DNA of 64,000 nt from ZC4RG29 sp035304385 (GTDB lineage: Bacteria > Bacteroidota > Bacteroidia > Cytophagales > Cyclobacteriaceae): contig DATGQD010000026.1 in the NCBI GenBank assembly GCA_035304385.1, positions 24,954 through 88,953 of the forward strand, read 5' to 3'. Shown piece after piece: positions 53,331 to 62,560 of the stretch (positions are counted from its first letter, which is position 1; each line of letters opens with the position of its first letter). A program made the position numbers and the translations under genes. Under the pieces are notes generated by a model. That model saw only the letters and a list, made by a program, of their open reading frames with translations. It was not told the origin of the DNA and did no database searches.

Positions 53331-54377
53331 ATGAGCAAGATCATCGTCACCGGAGGTTTGGGCTATATCGGATCGCACACCGTGGTGAACCTGCTGGAAG
53401 ACGGCTTCGACGTGGTGATTGTCGATGACCTCTCCAATTCGCAGCCGGATATTCTTCAGCGCATCGAGAAGATCACGGGTAAGCGGTCGGAGTTTATGCA
53501 ACTCGATGTCAGTATCCGGGAAAATGTTTTTTCAGTTCTGCGCCGTCATTCAGACGCAGATGCTATCATACATTTCGCGGCAAGCAAGGCTGTGGGTGAG
53601 TCGGTGCAAAAGCCTTTGCTGTATTACCGCAATAACCTTAACTCCATGATCTTTCTGTTGGAAGGGATGGAGGAAGCCGGTATTCCTCACATGGTGTTTT
53701 CTTCTTCGTGCACCGTGTACGGGCAACCCGATGCGCTGCCCGTTACGGAGGCGTCGCCGTTCAGGCCCGCCGAATCACCTTATGGGAACACCAAGCAGAT
53801 ATGCGAAGAAATCCTCAGGGACGTCTGCGCTGCAAACCAGAACATCCATGGGGTAGCGCTCCGCTACTTCAACCCGGTGGGCGCGCACGACAGCCATCTT
53901 ATCGGTGAGCTGCCACGCGGTGTCCCCAACAACCTCGTACCCTATATCACGCAAACTGCGGTAGGAATCCTGCCCGAGCTAAGGATTTTTGGAGACGACT
54001 ACAATACGCCGGATGGGACCCCGGTACGCGACTATATTCACGTGGTCGACCTCGCCAACGCACACCGGGTAGCATTACGCCGGCTGCTGGAAGGTAAACA
54101 AAAGGCAAATTACGAATACTTCAATCTCGGCACCGGTAAAGGCTATACGGTGCTTGAAGTGGTCAAAGCTTTCGAAAAGGCTACGGGTGTGCCACTTCGT
54201 TATCGCATTGCGCCACGGAGATCAGGGGATGTGGAGAAGATTTGGGCTGACACGACAATGGCCAACCGTGAACTCGGCTGGAAAGCCGAACGATCCCTCG
54301 ATGAAATGATGCAATCTGCCTGGAGCTGGCAACTCCATCTTCGCGATCATCCCGAACTTAGGGATCCTCATTCCTGA
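53331..54377 (+). CDS. galE: UDP-glucose 4-epimerase
   Basis: 348 residues. Extended SDR fold with VTGGLGYIGSH (NAD), FAASKAVGES, SSSCTVYG (catalytic Ser/Thr region) and YGNTK (catalytic Tyr-Lys). It interconverts UDP-galactose and UDP-glucose. Operon with galK, 9 bp apart. Confidence 0.93.
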   Translation: MSKIIVTGGLGYIGSHTVVNLLEDGFDVVIVDDLSNSQPDILQRIEKITGKRSEFMQLDVSIRENVFSVLRRHSDADAIIHFAASKAVGESVQKPLLYYRNNLNSMIFLLEGMEEAGIPHMVFSSSCTVYGQPDALPVTEASPFRPAESPYGNTKQICEEILRDVCAANQNIHGVALRYFNPVGAHDSHLIGELPRGVPNNLVPYITQTAVGILPELRIFGDDYNTPDGTPVRDYIHVVDLANAHRVALRRLLEGKQKANYEYFNLGTGKGYTVLEVVKAFEKATGVPLRYRIAPRRSGDVEKIWADTTMANRELGWKAERSLDEMMQSAWSWQLHLRDHPELRDPHS

Positions 54378-54453
54378 AAAGAGGCCCTATATTTCCTGAT
54401 TCCTTTCTGCCGGTTGCCATTTCGATTTGTTATCTTTATCGATATCTCATACC

Positions 54454-54909
54454 ATGACCCTTCTGTTCGCCCTTATGTTTATTACTACCCTCCAGCAGGA
54501 GGTGAAGTTTAAGCCCTCCGAGGAGTTTGACCTGAAGGTGGATTACAATTTTCGCACACGCCCCGTTCCGGCAAATTATTCGATCAATTTCGAGAAGGGC
54601 AGGCAATACGCCGGACCACTCCCGTTTGTCAGCATTACACTGAAGGTGCTGAAAGCACATCCGGAGGAAGAACGCCTTCGCGTGGTTGACAATTATGGGG
54701 AAGTCGTGCTCAACAAAAGGATCAGGGAAGGAATGGAGCTGACCTTTGACCTGGGTTTTACAGCAGACATGAAAGACCGCGTGGGGCCTCATGAATATGC
54801 GATATACTTCCAGGGGGCAAATCGAAAAGATGTCGTCAGCCAAATTCTGATCCATGTTGCGGAGGACGGCACCTTCCTTGTCAATGAAGAGGTAAGGGGA
54901 AAATTCTAA
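54454..54909 (+). CDS. Hypothetical small exported protein
   Basis: 151 residues from ATG 54454 (MTLLFALMF), chosen because a hydrophobic stretch follows at once; the frame is open to 54427. The mature part is beta-rich without a recognised domain (KFKPSEEFDLKVDYNF, VAEDGTFLVNEEVRGKF). No operon partner: 76 bp after galE, 92 bp before the deacetylase. A cleavable signal is weak, so it may be anchored. Confidence 0.6.
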   Translation: MTLLFALMFITTLQQEVKFKPSEEFDLKVDYNFRTRPVPANYSINFEKGRQYAGPLPFVSITLKVLKAHPEEERLRVVDNYGEVVLNKRIREGMELTFDLGFTADMKDRVGPHEYAIYFQGANRKDVVSQILIHVAEDGTFLVNEEVRGKF

Positions 54910-55001
54910 CCCAGCAGCCATTCATACCCGAATAGAACAGGTCATAAAAGCGCGAGGCTTATCGACTTTGATTCAGGGAATTATGTGTTAATTCGCGTAA
55001 T

Positions 55002-57518
55002 ATGGATCATCGTGTGAAACGCATTTTTTTGCTTTTTCTGCTCATTCCGGCTCTCGGTTTCGGCCAGCCTTCTACACAACCGGATGCGGCGCGCATCAGG
55101 CTCAATATGCTAAAACTCAACTTTCTGGGGTCAGTATTGTACGTGGCGGCACACCCTGACGACGAGAACACCCGGGTAATTACCCATATGGCCAACGATC
55201 AGCTCGCCGCCACGGCGTATCTGTCGATGACGCGCGGTGACGGGGGACAAAACCTTATCGGCCCGGAGATCCGCGAAAAGTTAGGCCTCATCCGCACGCA
55301 CGAATTGTTGGCAGCCCGCCGCATCGACGGAGGCCGGCAATTCTTCACACGTGCCGTTGATTTTGGTTATTCAAAGTCGGCTGAGGAAACCTTCAGCATA
55401 TGGGGCAAGGACGAAATTCTTTCGGATGTTGTGAGGGTATACCGCATGTTTAAACCCGATGTAGTCCTAACCCGTTTTCCGGCCGATGAACGCGCCGGTC
55501 ATGGTCATCATACGGCCTCCGCCGTCCTTGCGGCTGCGGCATTCGATATGGCATCACGTGCTGACTTCATGCCCGATCAGGTTCGTGCATTCGGGCTGGC
55601 AAACCCTGTACGGCTATACACCAATACCGGACGCTGGTGGAACAATACGATCACCGATGAGACACCCGGCGTAGTGACGCTCGATGTGGGCAAATACAAT
55701 CCCTTGCTGGGAGCTTCGTATTCTGAGATTGCCGCGATAAGTCGCAGTCAGCACAAGAGCCAGGGCTTTGGTGCGGGTGGTTCTCGTGGAGAGGCGTTGG
55801 AATTCTTCGAATACGTTAAAGGCGACCGCGCTGAAGACGATCTTTTCGAAGGCATCAATACAACCTGGAGCAGAGTAGAAGGGGGCGGTCATATTCAGCG
55901 ACTTGTCGAGGAGATGATCGCTGCATACGATATGGAGAATCCGGCGGCTTCGGTTCCGGCCTTGCTGAACATCAGAAAGGAGATCGCTTCCCTGAAACCC
56001 GGCATCTGGAAAGAACGCAAGCTTTCGGAAGTAAACCAATTGATACAGGACTGCCTCGGGCTGTATTGTAGCGCGACGGCACGTCGTTATTACGCAGTTC
56101 CCGGCGAACCCCTCACGGTGAACTTTGAGTTTGTGAACCGTTCAGAAGGCGCGGTGATCATCGAGTCGGTACGTTCCGAGGTGCTGCGCCTCGACACGCT
56201 GGTGAATGTCAAGCTGGAGGAAAATGTCGTCGTCGAACTGGAGGCGTCTCACCGCCTTGACGAGAACGTCAGCTACTCAGATCCCTATTGGCTACAGGAA
56301 CCCCACGGAATCGGAAGGTTTACCGTCAAAGATCCTGAGATGGTCGGCATGCCCGAAAATCCCCCGCCGATTCCCATCACGGTTTCGCTACGGGTGCATG
56401 GGGAACCCCTCACCTTAGACTTGCCGCTTCATTACCGTTGGGTCGATCCGGTGAAGGGAGAACAGACCCGGCCCGTTGAAGTGGTGCCTGCAGTTGACAT
56501 CAAGCTTCCTCAGGAGGTGGTGATCTTCGAAAGTCAGGATGCACGCGACATACAGGTAACGGTGCATTCCAATAGTAGCGATAAGATTTCAGGGACGCTC
56601 CAGCTCGAACTGCCGGAAGGGTGGAAGTCCACACCCCCGACACTTGCTTTTACGTTGGCAGAACCTAATGCAACGGCCGCAGGGACTTTCACGGTGGTGC
56701 CTCCGCGCGGCGAGTCGGTGGGACAGCTACGCGCCGTGGCCCGCATAGGTGATCGCACAGTGTCGCGATCGCTGGAGACGATTGCCTATGATCACTTTCC
56801 CATACAAACGTTGCTTCCTGACGCTTCCGCACGCGTGGTGCGATTGGACATCGCACGCGAAGGACAGCTCATCGGCTACATAGAAGGCGCCGGCGACGAG
56901 ATTCCCGGTGCGCTGAGAAGCATCGGGTATGACGTGTTGATATTGAAGGACGAGGATATCACGCCGGAAGCGCTGGCGCGTTTGGATGCTGTTGTTCTTG
57001 GTGTACGCGCATTGAGTACCCGTGATGGCATTGAGCGCATTATGGCGCATGTGCTGAAGTATGTAGAAGAAGGCGGAACGGCCATACTTCAATACAACAA
57101 CGACACCAGATTGGACTACCGGATGTTCGCGCCGTATCCCCTAAAGCTTTCGCGCGACCGGGTGTCGGAAGAAGATGCGGAAGTTCGTATCCTGATGCCG
57201 GATCATCCTGCCCTCAATACGCCGAATAAAATTACCGCTCGTGATTTTGAAGGATGGGTACAGGAGCGGGGGTTGTATTTTCCGTCGTCGTGGGACTCGC
57301 GGTATTCGGCTTTGTTGTCGATGAACGACAGCGACGAGCCACCACGTGATGGGGGCCTCCTTGTGGCCTCGTATGGAAGGGGTTATTATGTATACACCGG
57401 CCTGTCCTTTTTCCGTGAACTTCCGGCGGGGGTCCCCGGAGCCTACAGGTTGTTTGCAAACCTGGTCTCGCTGGGTAAAGGCAACCGGTCGGGAACATCG
57501 TCAAGAAGAAACCGATAG
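55002..57518 (+). CDS. Exported PIG-L (LmbE-type) deacetylase with large C-terminal region
   Basis: 838 residues, far longer than typical ~230-residue PIG-L enzymes. Signal peptide ending GFGQ. The catalytic motif AHPDDE near residue 49 and HGHHTAS near 169 give the zinc ligands. From ~350 a beta-sandwich-rich segment follows (NEW3-like repeats) and a last GATase-like domain near 630-830. It removes N-acetyl groups from GlcNAc-type sugars or conjugates, in the envelope. Eighteen bases before a 41-residue membrane peptide gene and a sodium symporter, so the three are likely one transport-linked unit. Confidence 0.86.
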   Translation: MDHRVKRIFLLFLLIPALGFGQPSTQPDAARIRLNMLKLNFLGSVLYVAAHPDDENTRVITHMANDQLAATAYLSMTRGDGGQNLIGPEIREKLGLIRTHELLAARRIDGGRQFFTRAVDFGYSKSAEETFSIWGKDEILSDVVRVYRMFKPDVVLTRFPADERAGHGHHTASAVLAAAAFDMASRADFMPDQVRAFGLANPVRLYTNTGRWWNNTITDETPGVVTLDVGKYNPLLGASYSEIAAISRSQHKSQGFGAGGSRGEALEFFEYVKGDRAEDDLFEGINTTWSRVEGGGHIQRLVEEMIAAYDMENPAASVPALLNIRKEIASLKPGIWKERKLSEVNQLIQDCLGLYCSATARRYYAVPGEPLTVNFEFVNRSEGAVIIESVRSEVLRLDTLVNVKLEENVVVELEASHRLDENVSYSDPYWLQEPHGIGRFTVKDPEMVGMPENPPPIPITVSLRVHGEPLTLDLPLHYRWVDPVKGEQTRPVEVVPAVDIKLPQEVVIFESQDARDIQVTVHSNSSDKISGTLQLELPEGWKSTPPTLAFTLAEPNATAAGTFTVVPPRGESVGQLRAVARIGDRTVSRSLETIAYDHFPIQTLLPDASARVVRLDIAREGQLIGYIEGAGDEIPGALRSIGYDVLILKDEDITPEALARLDAVVLGVRALSTRDGIERIMAHVLKYVEEGGTAILQYNNDTRLDYRMFAPYPLKLSRDRVSEEDAEVRILMPDHPALNTPNKITARDFEGWVQERGLYFPSSWDSRYSALLSMNDSDEPPRDGGLLVASYGRGYYVYTGLSFFRELPAGVPGAYRLFANLVSLGKGNRSGTSSRRNR

Positions 57519-57536
57519 CCACCAAACAAGCAGGAC

Positions 57537-57662
57537 ATGCATGAATCGGAAGAGGGTAGACCCCCTGTTTTCAAATCCTGGAACACCTGGTACTGGCTGG
57601 TGCTGGGATTGTTCGTCTTGCAGGTCATAATCTATTACTTTATCACGTCAGCGTTTCTATGA
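57537..57662 (+). CDS. 41-residue single-helix membrane peptide coupled to the downstream symporter
   Basis: ATG 57537 to TGA 57662: a hydrophilic, acidic start (MHESEEGRPPVFKSWNTW) and one hydrophobic helix (YWLVLGLFVLQVIIYYF) to the end. The stop overlaps the ATG of the symporter gene (ATGA), so translation is coupled. It lies 18 bp after the deacetylase. Small helper subunits are known for several sodium symporters; a stabilising or assembly role is inferred. It is too short for standard gene finding and may be missed in annotation. Confidence 0.75.
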   Translation: MHESEEGRPPVFKSWNTWYWLVLGLFVLQVIIYYFITSAFL

Positions 57663-59341
57663 GCAGTATCGACTGGATCATTCTGTTCGGGACGCTGCTG
57701 ACTATTGTCGCCTACGGAGCGTGGAAGACGCGGGGCAGCAAGACCATTGAAGGCTACCTCAAGGGCGACAATACCATGAAGTGGTGGATGATCGGCGTCT
57801 CCATCATGGCAACGCAGGCCAGTGCGATAACTTTCCTGTCGACACCCGGCCAGGCCATCGAAGACGGCATGCGTTTCATTCAGATCTATTTCGGGCTGCC
57901 GGTGGCGATGGTCATCCTTTCCGTAACGCTTGTGCCGATCTACTATCGCCTCAAGGTATACACGGCGTACGAATATCTGGAAAGCCGGTTCGATTTAAAG
58001 ACGCGCACACTTGCTGCCTTTTACTTTCTGATCCTGCGCGGGCTTTCAGCAGGTATCACGCTGTTTGCGCCTGCAATCATCCTTTCGGCGATCCTGGACT
58101 GGAGCTTGTATTTCACGACCGTATTAATTGGAGTGCTTGTAATCATCTACGTGACCACCGGCGGTACGCGGGCAGTCAGCCTCACCCAGCGCTATCAGAT
58201 GACCGTCATCATGACGGGTATGCTTGCGGCAGGGTTTATAGCGTACAGCCTGATACCGGATCATGTATCCTTCGGCGATACGGTGGCACTGGCTGGCGAG
58301 CTGGGCAAATTCAACCTGGTAAATGTGGAGTTCAATCTGAACGACCGGTATAACATCTGGTCAGGTTTGATTGGAGGTACATTTCTTTCGCTCGCTTATT
58401 TCGGCACGGACCAGTCGCAGGTGGCCCGCTATCTGGGCGGCAGGTCACTTGCTGAATCGAGAATGGGATTGATGTTTAACGGGCTCCTTAAGATCCCGAT
58501 GCAATTCATAATCCTCTTCATCGGTGTAATGGTCTTTGTATTCTTCCAGTTTCATAAGCCGCCGGTATACTATAATCACAATCTCATAGAGCGTGCGCGT
58601 GATGTCGCGCCTGAAGCCATTGCGGAGTTGGAAGCCTCTTATGATGTCCTGTACGAAGAAAAGGCGGCGACGGTGGAAAAGCTCGTTCAGGGCATACAGC
58701 AGGAAGACGTCGGGACGGTCAGCGCGGCGAAGTCGGGATATTTCGAGATCGCAGAAAAGGAACGGAACATTCGCAATGGGGTGAAAGAGGTGATCGCTGA
58801 CGCTATCCCGGGCGCCAAGACACAGGACCAGGATTTCATTTTTCTGAACTTCGTGGTCAACAACTTGCCCCGTGGTGTTGTGGGTTTGCTGCTTGCGGTC
58901 ATGTTTTCTGCGGCTATGTCGTCAATGGCTTCGGAACTGAACGCGCTGGCGTCAACGACTACGGTGGACCTGTATAAACGTTCTATTCGCAAGGAGGCGA
59001 GCCCGGGACACTATGTGCTTGCATCGCGGTTGTTTACGGTGATGTGGGCCTTGTTCGCTATGTTGTTCGCTATCCTGGCCAGCTTTGCAGAGAACCTGAT
59101 CCAGTTCGTCAATATTGTCGGGTCGCTCTTCTATGGCACACTCCTGGGCATATTTGTAACCGCCTTTTACCTGAAGTGGGTGCGTGGCACAGCGGTGTTC
59201 ATCGCCGCCATCATCGCCGAGGTCCTCGTGTTCTATTGCCACTACTTCACCGACATCGCCTTCCTTTGGTACATCTTCGTGGGTTGTTTTTCAGTGATCG
59301 TAGGAAGCATTGTGATACAGGCGCTGAAAATTAAGAATTGA
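57659..59341 (+). CDS. Sodium:solute symporter (SSS family)
   Basis: 560 residues, about 14 helices. SSS features: IMATQASAITFLSTPGQAIEDG, YVTTGGTRAVSLTQRYQ and LLAVMFSAAMSSMASELNALASTT. There is a soluble insertion near residues 305-385, unusual in length. It probably imports the product of the upstream deacetylase. Its start overlaps the stop of the 41-residue peptide gene. Substrate not readable. Confidence 0.88.
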   Translation: MSSIDWIILFGTLLTIVAYGAWKTRGSKTIEGYLKGDNTMKWWMIGVSIMATQASAITFLSTPGQAIEDGMRFIQIYFGLPVAMVILSVTLVPIYYRLKVYTAYEYLESRFDLKTRTLAAFYFLILRGLSAGITLFAPAIILSAILDWSLYFTTVLIGVLVIIYVTTGGTRAVSLTQRYQMTVIMTGMLAAGFIAYSLIPDHVSFGDTVALAGELGKFNLVNVEFNLNDRYNIWSGLIGGTFLSLAYFGTDQSQVARYLGGRSLAESRMGLMFNGLLKIPMQFIILFIGVMVFVFFQFHKPPVYYNHNLIERARDVAPEAIAELEASYDVLYEEKAATVEKLVQGIQQEDVGTVSAAKSGYFEIAEKERNIRNGVKEVIADAIPGAKTQDQDFIFLNFVVNNLPRGVVGLLLAVMFSAAMSSMASELNALASTTTVDLYKRSIRKEASPGHYVLASRLFTVMWALFAMLFAILASFAENLIQFVNIVGSLFYGTLLGIFVTAFYLKWVRGTAVFIAAIIAEVLVFYCHYFTDIAFLWYIFVGCFSVIVGSIVIQALKIKN

Positions 59342-59541
59342 AGAACCCGCCTGCCCGCGAAGTCCTCACAAAGCATCATGGCTTTAATAGGCAGTCGGGC
59401 AGGTTGAAGAGCCCGCCTGCCTACGAAGTCCTCGCAAGCATCATGGCGTCAATAGGCAGTCGGGCAGGTTGAAGGGCCCGCCTGCCTACGAAGTTCTCAC
59501 AAAGCATCATGGCCTCAATAGGCAGTCGGGCAGGTTGAAAG
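59341..59541. repeat. Three-copy tandem repeat of 65-66 bp after the symporter
   Basis: Units start with CCCGCCTGCC or a close variant at 59346, 59412 and 59477, and end GGCAGTCGGGCAGGTTGAA. Each unit has self-complementary ends (CTGCCTA with TAGGCAG), so each could fold into a hairpin. Differences between copies are few, so the array is recent. It touches the symporter stop. No T-run and no coding content. Confidence 0.9.
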
Positions 59542-59646
59542 AAACCGCCGGGGTTGGATTGTTGGATAACTGAGTTCACTATATCGCAACGTGTCCGTGT
59601 ACTTTATGTTGACGACCATTAAAAAGGTGACCGGGATAGGGCGAGC

Positions 59647-59690
59647 AAAAAAAATAGGGACGCTGTTCTCAACGTCCCTACCTTTTCTTT
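59647..59690. terminator. Bidirectional terminator
   Basis: Perfect 8-bp stem TAGGGACG (59655-59662) and CGTCCCTA (59673-59680), 10-base loop. T-rich on the plus strand (CCTTTTCTTTT) and eight T on the minus strand (59654-59647). It serves both the symporter unit and the minus-strand DUF2911 gene. The 59542-59646 stretch before it holds no recognised feature. Confidence 0.85.
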
Positions 59691-59722
59691 TGGGCGATGG
59701 CCAGTTGCCTGCAGCGAACTGA

Positions 59723-60274
59723 TTACCACTTCTTCGGCACCTCTACCTTCATGTTCACGGCCGTGTTTTCCCAGGCGATGCTAAGGTTGGCGGTGGTGTT
59801 GTCCTCAGCGATGTCGCCGACACCGACGGTAAAGGTCTCGACCTTTTCTGTCAGCTTTTGCGGCTTAACCTTAAAATTGGCGACTTCATTGGCCTTGTCA
59901 TAACGGTTGGTATACCCTCCGATCGATACATCCTTGTACAGGCTGACGGTCCACTCGTTAGCGCCGGGCCAGGTAAAGATCAGGTACTCACCCTTCGGAA
60001 CGGCATGTCCTTCAACCTTTACATCATCGGAAAACGAAACCCGGGTTCCGGCGTTTGCGCCCGTACGCCAGATCTTGCCATAGGGAACCAGGAAATCGGA
60101 ACCTTCGCCATAAATTTTCCTGTTTTTCATTTTCGGGCGAGAATAGTTAATTGAGATTTTCGTCAACCCGACATCGCAGGTGACGGTACTCGCCGGACTG
60201 GCAGCCGGACCGTTTTGCGCCAGAGTCGCATAGACTCCGGAGACCAGTAGTAAAAGGACACAGATCTTTTTCAT
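59723..60274 (-). CDS. DUF2911 exported protein
   Basis: 183 residues, signal peptide ending LAQ. The DUF2911 pattern is clear: ISINYSRPKMKNRKIYG, PYGKIWRTGANAGTRVSF and KGEYLIFTWPGANEWTVSLYK. A beta-sandwich protein frequent in Bacteroidota with no known function. Alone on the minus strand; terminated by the bidirectional terminator. Confidence 0.9.
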   Translation of the reverse strand: MKKICVLLLLVSGVYATLAQNGPAASPASTVTCDVGLTKISINYSRPKMKNRKIYGEGSDFLVPYGKIWRTGANAGTRVSFSDDVKVEGHAVPKGEYLIFTWPGANEWTVSLYKDVSIGGYTNRYDKANEVANFKVKPQKLTEKVETFTVGVGDIAEDNTTANLSIAWENTAVNMKVEVPKKW

Positions 60275-60347
60275 GGTTGGGTATTTAGGTAGACGTTAAA
60301 GTTTTGCGTAAAATAAGCAACGGGATCTGATTCGGAAACGGGCTATT

Positions 60348-60938
60348 ATGAAATTGGGATGGGATTTCTACCAGCGGGATGACGTGGTCGAAATCAGCAG
60401 AGAATTGCTGGGTAAAGTTCTGGTAACGCGTGTGGGAGGGGTTCTCACGAGCGGTATTATAGTGGAAACGGAAGCGTATTCGTGGAGGGAGCGGGGGAGT
60501 CACGCCTATGGCGCCAAGCTTACGCCCCGCACGTCGGTGATGTTTAAAGAAGGCGGTCGTGCCTATGTATACCTCTGTTATGGCATGCATAATTTGTTTA
60601 ACGTCGTCACCAACCGGGAGGGCGTGGCGGAAGCGGTGCTCGTACGGGCGCTGGAACCGCTGGAAGGAATTCCCGCGATGATGGCACGACGCGGGGCAAA
60701 GGTAAAGTACCCTCATTTGACGTCGGGTCCCGGCAAATTGACCCGATCCCTGGGCATTGACCGAACTTTGAATGGAAAACTCCTCTCAGATCACGAAATT
60801 TGGATTGAAGACAGAGAGCAGCTGCCGGCGAGTCAGGTGGAGGTAAGCAGGAGGATTGGTATTGACTATGCCGGGGAGGACGCCCTGCTACCCTGGCGGT
60901 TCACTGTAAAGGGTAACCCCTGGGTGAGCAAGGCATAA
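60348..60938 (+). CDS. DNA-3-methyladenine glycosylase (AAG/MPG type)
   Basis: 196 residues, the usual length. Recognised by DFYQRDDVVEISRELLGK, GIIVETEAYSW, TPRTSVMFKEGGRAYVYLCYGMHN and SGPGKLTRSLGI. It removes alkylated purines in base excision repair. Single gene between the DUF2911 gene and a PD40-OmpA gene; no regulatory sign. Confidence 0.94.
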   Translation: MKLGWDFYQRDDVVEISRELLGKVLVTRVGGVLTSGIIVETEAYSWRERGSHAYGAKLTPRTSVMFKEGGRAYVYLCYGMHNLFNVVTNREGVAEAVLVRALEPLEGIPAMMARRGAKVKYPHLTSGPGKLTRSLGIDRTLNGKLLSDHEIWIEDREQLPASQVEVSRRIGIDYAGEDALLPWRFTVKGNPWVSKA

Positions 60939-60983
60939 TATTTGAACCCATATTCCAAATAACCAATACAACCCATTTGTACA

Positions 60984-62516
60984 ATGAGATTTTTTGTCCT
61001 GTGCTTTTGTCTGACTCTTTCTATTCTGGTCTTTGCACAGAATAGCCTACAGACGCTGAACAGTCCTTTTGATGAACAGAATGCTGTGCTGAGTCCTGAC
61101 GGACGAACCCTGTACCTGACCATCGCCAACCACCCTCAGAACGTCGGTGGTAAGCGGGATCCTGGCGACATCTGGATTTCCACGTGGTCTAACGGGCAGT
61201 GGTCGTCACCGACGCATGGCGGAACAGTGATCAACGACCGGGGTTATAACGGTGTCGCCGGTTTCAGCACAGATGGCTCGCAACTTTTTCTGTTAAGCCA
61301 CTATGCGGCGAAGACACAGGGGATCTCGGTGGCGCGGGCCGCTGGTGCGGGATGGTCACGACCGGAAAACATAACCATACCCTATTTCCAGAATAAGTCG
61401 AGCATGGTCGGCGGCTACCTTTCGTCTGACGGTAACGTGTTCGTCTTCTCCGCAGAGACTTATGGCTCGTATGGCGTGGAAGACATTTACGTTTCCCTGA
61501 AAGATGATGCCGGACGGTGGTCACCACCCAAAAACCTGGGCAGCGGCATCAACAGCCAGTTTCAGGAACTGTGCCCCTCACTCAGCGACGATGGCAGGAC
61601 GCTGTACTTCTCCAGCAACGGCAGGGGCGGGTACGGAAGCTTTGACATTTTCAAGGCGACCCGCCTGGACGACTCCTGGACCAGCTGGAGTACGCCGGTA
61701 AACCTGGGACCTGAGGTGAACACCAGCGGCAGGGATCTATACTATCGCCTGTATGAAAGCAGCGGAACGGCGTTTTATACGAGTACGCTCAACAGCGACG
61801 GCTACGGCGACATACGGATGGTAGCACCCAGAGATTATACACCACCTGAGGAGGTTCCCGTCGTCGAAGATCAGGACGCAGTGGTTGCTGAGCCGCTTGT
61901 CGCTACGGAAAATGCAGTGCGTGTCTTCGGTACTGTTACTGATACACGTACGGGGCAGACGGTGCCCGCTACGTTAACCTTTACCAGCGAAGCTGGCGAC
62001 CGCAAGATATCTGCGGGTGACAGCGGATACGAATTCCTGGCCACACCGCCTGAGCGCTATCGCGTGGTCATCACTGCGCCGGGCTATATCAGCACTATGG
62101 AAAAGCTTGACGTGACCGACTTCTCTCAGGGCGCTCTCGAAATGAACTTCCGCGTGCAGCCTGTGGAAAGAGGTACTACGGTGAACCTCAGGAATGTGCT
62201 GTTTGTGCAATCCAAGACAGACCTGCTGCCTGAGTCGTTTGCTGAACTGGATGTTGTTGTCGAGTTCCTCAAAAGTAATCCTTCCGTAGCGATCGAGCTG
62301 GCAGGACATACCGACAATCGTGGCGTACCCAAGGCCAATGTGGAGTTGTCGCGTGCCCGTGTGGAGAAAGTAAAGGCTTACCTGGTATCGAAGGGGATCA
62401 GTGAAAAACGTATCACCGGAAAGGGATACGGAGGAAGCCATCCGATAGCCAGTAACGACGACGAGGAAACGCGCAAGCTGAACCGCAGGGTGGAGTTCAC
62501 GATCAAAAGATTCTGA
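60984..62516 (+). CDS. Exported PD40/OmpA protein
   Basis: 510 residues, signal peptide ending VFAQ. Residues ~30-275 are WD40-like PD40 beta-propeller repeats (AVLSPDGRTLYLTI, PSLSDDGRTLYFSSNGRGG). A carboxypeptidase-regulatory-like domain follows (~315-385). The C-terminal OmpA domain (~405-510) has GHTDNRG and NRRVEFTIKRF, for peptidoglycan binding. Such proteins anchor outer-membrane complexes, some of the gliding/T9SS kind; this one lacks a clear gld identity. Confidence 0.9.
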   Translation: MRFFVLCFCLTLSILVFAQNSLQTLNSPFDEQNAVLSPDGRTLYLTIANHPQNVGGKRDPGDIWISTWSNGQWSSPTHGGTVINDRGYNGVAGFSTDGSQLFLLSHYAAKTQGISVARAAGAGWSRPENITIPYFQNKSSMVGGYLSSDGNVFVFSAETYGSYGVEDIYVSLKDDAGRWSPPKNLGSGINSQFQELCPSLSDDGRTLYFSSNGRGGYGSFDIFKATRLDDSWTSWSTPVNLGPEVNTSGRDLYYRLYESSGTAFYTSTLNSDGYGDIRMVAPRDYTPPEEVPVVEDQDAVVAEPLVATENAVRVFGTVTDTRTGQTVPATLTFTSEAGDRKISAGDSGYEFLATPPERYRVVITAPGYISTMEKLDVTDFSQGALEMNFRVQPVERGTTVNLRNVLFVQSKTDLLPESFAELDVVVEFLKSNPSVAIELAGHTDNRGVPKANVELSRARVEKVKAYLVSKGISEKRITGKGYGGSHPIASNDDEETRKLNRRVEFTIKRF

Positions 62517-62560
62517 TTTGTTATATATATTGCGGCATTGCCCCAACCTACGAAGCCGCT

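Noticed and set aside
59341..59541. Possible CRISPR or riboswitch
   Set aside because: Tandem units have no unique spacers, and no ligand-binding RNA pattern or downstream gene on the plus strand fits.
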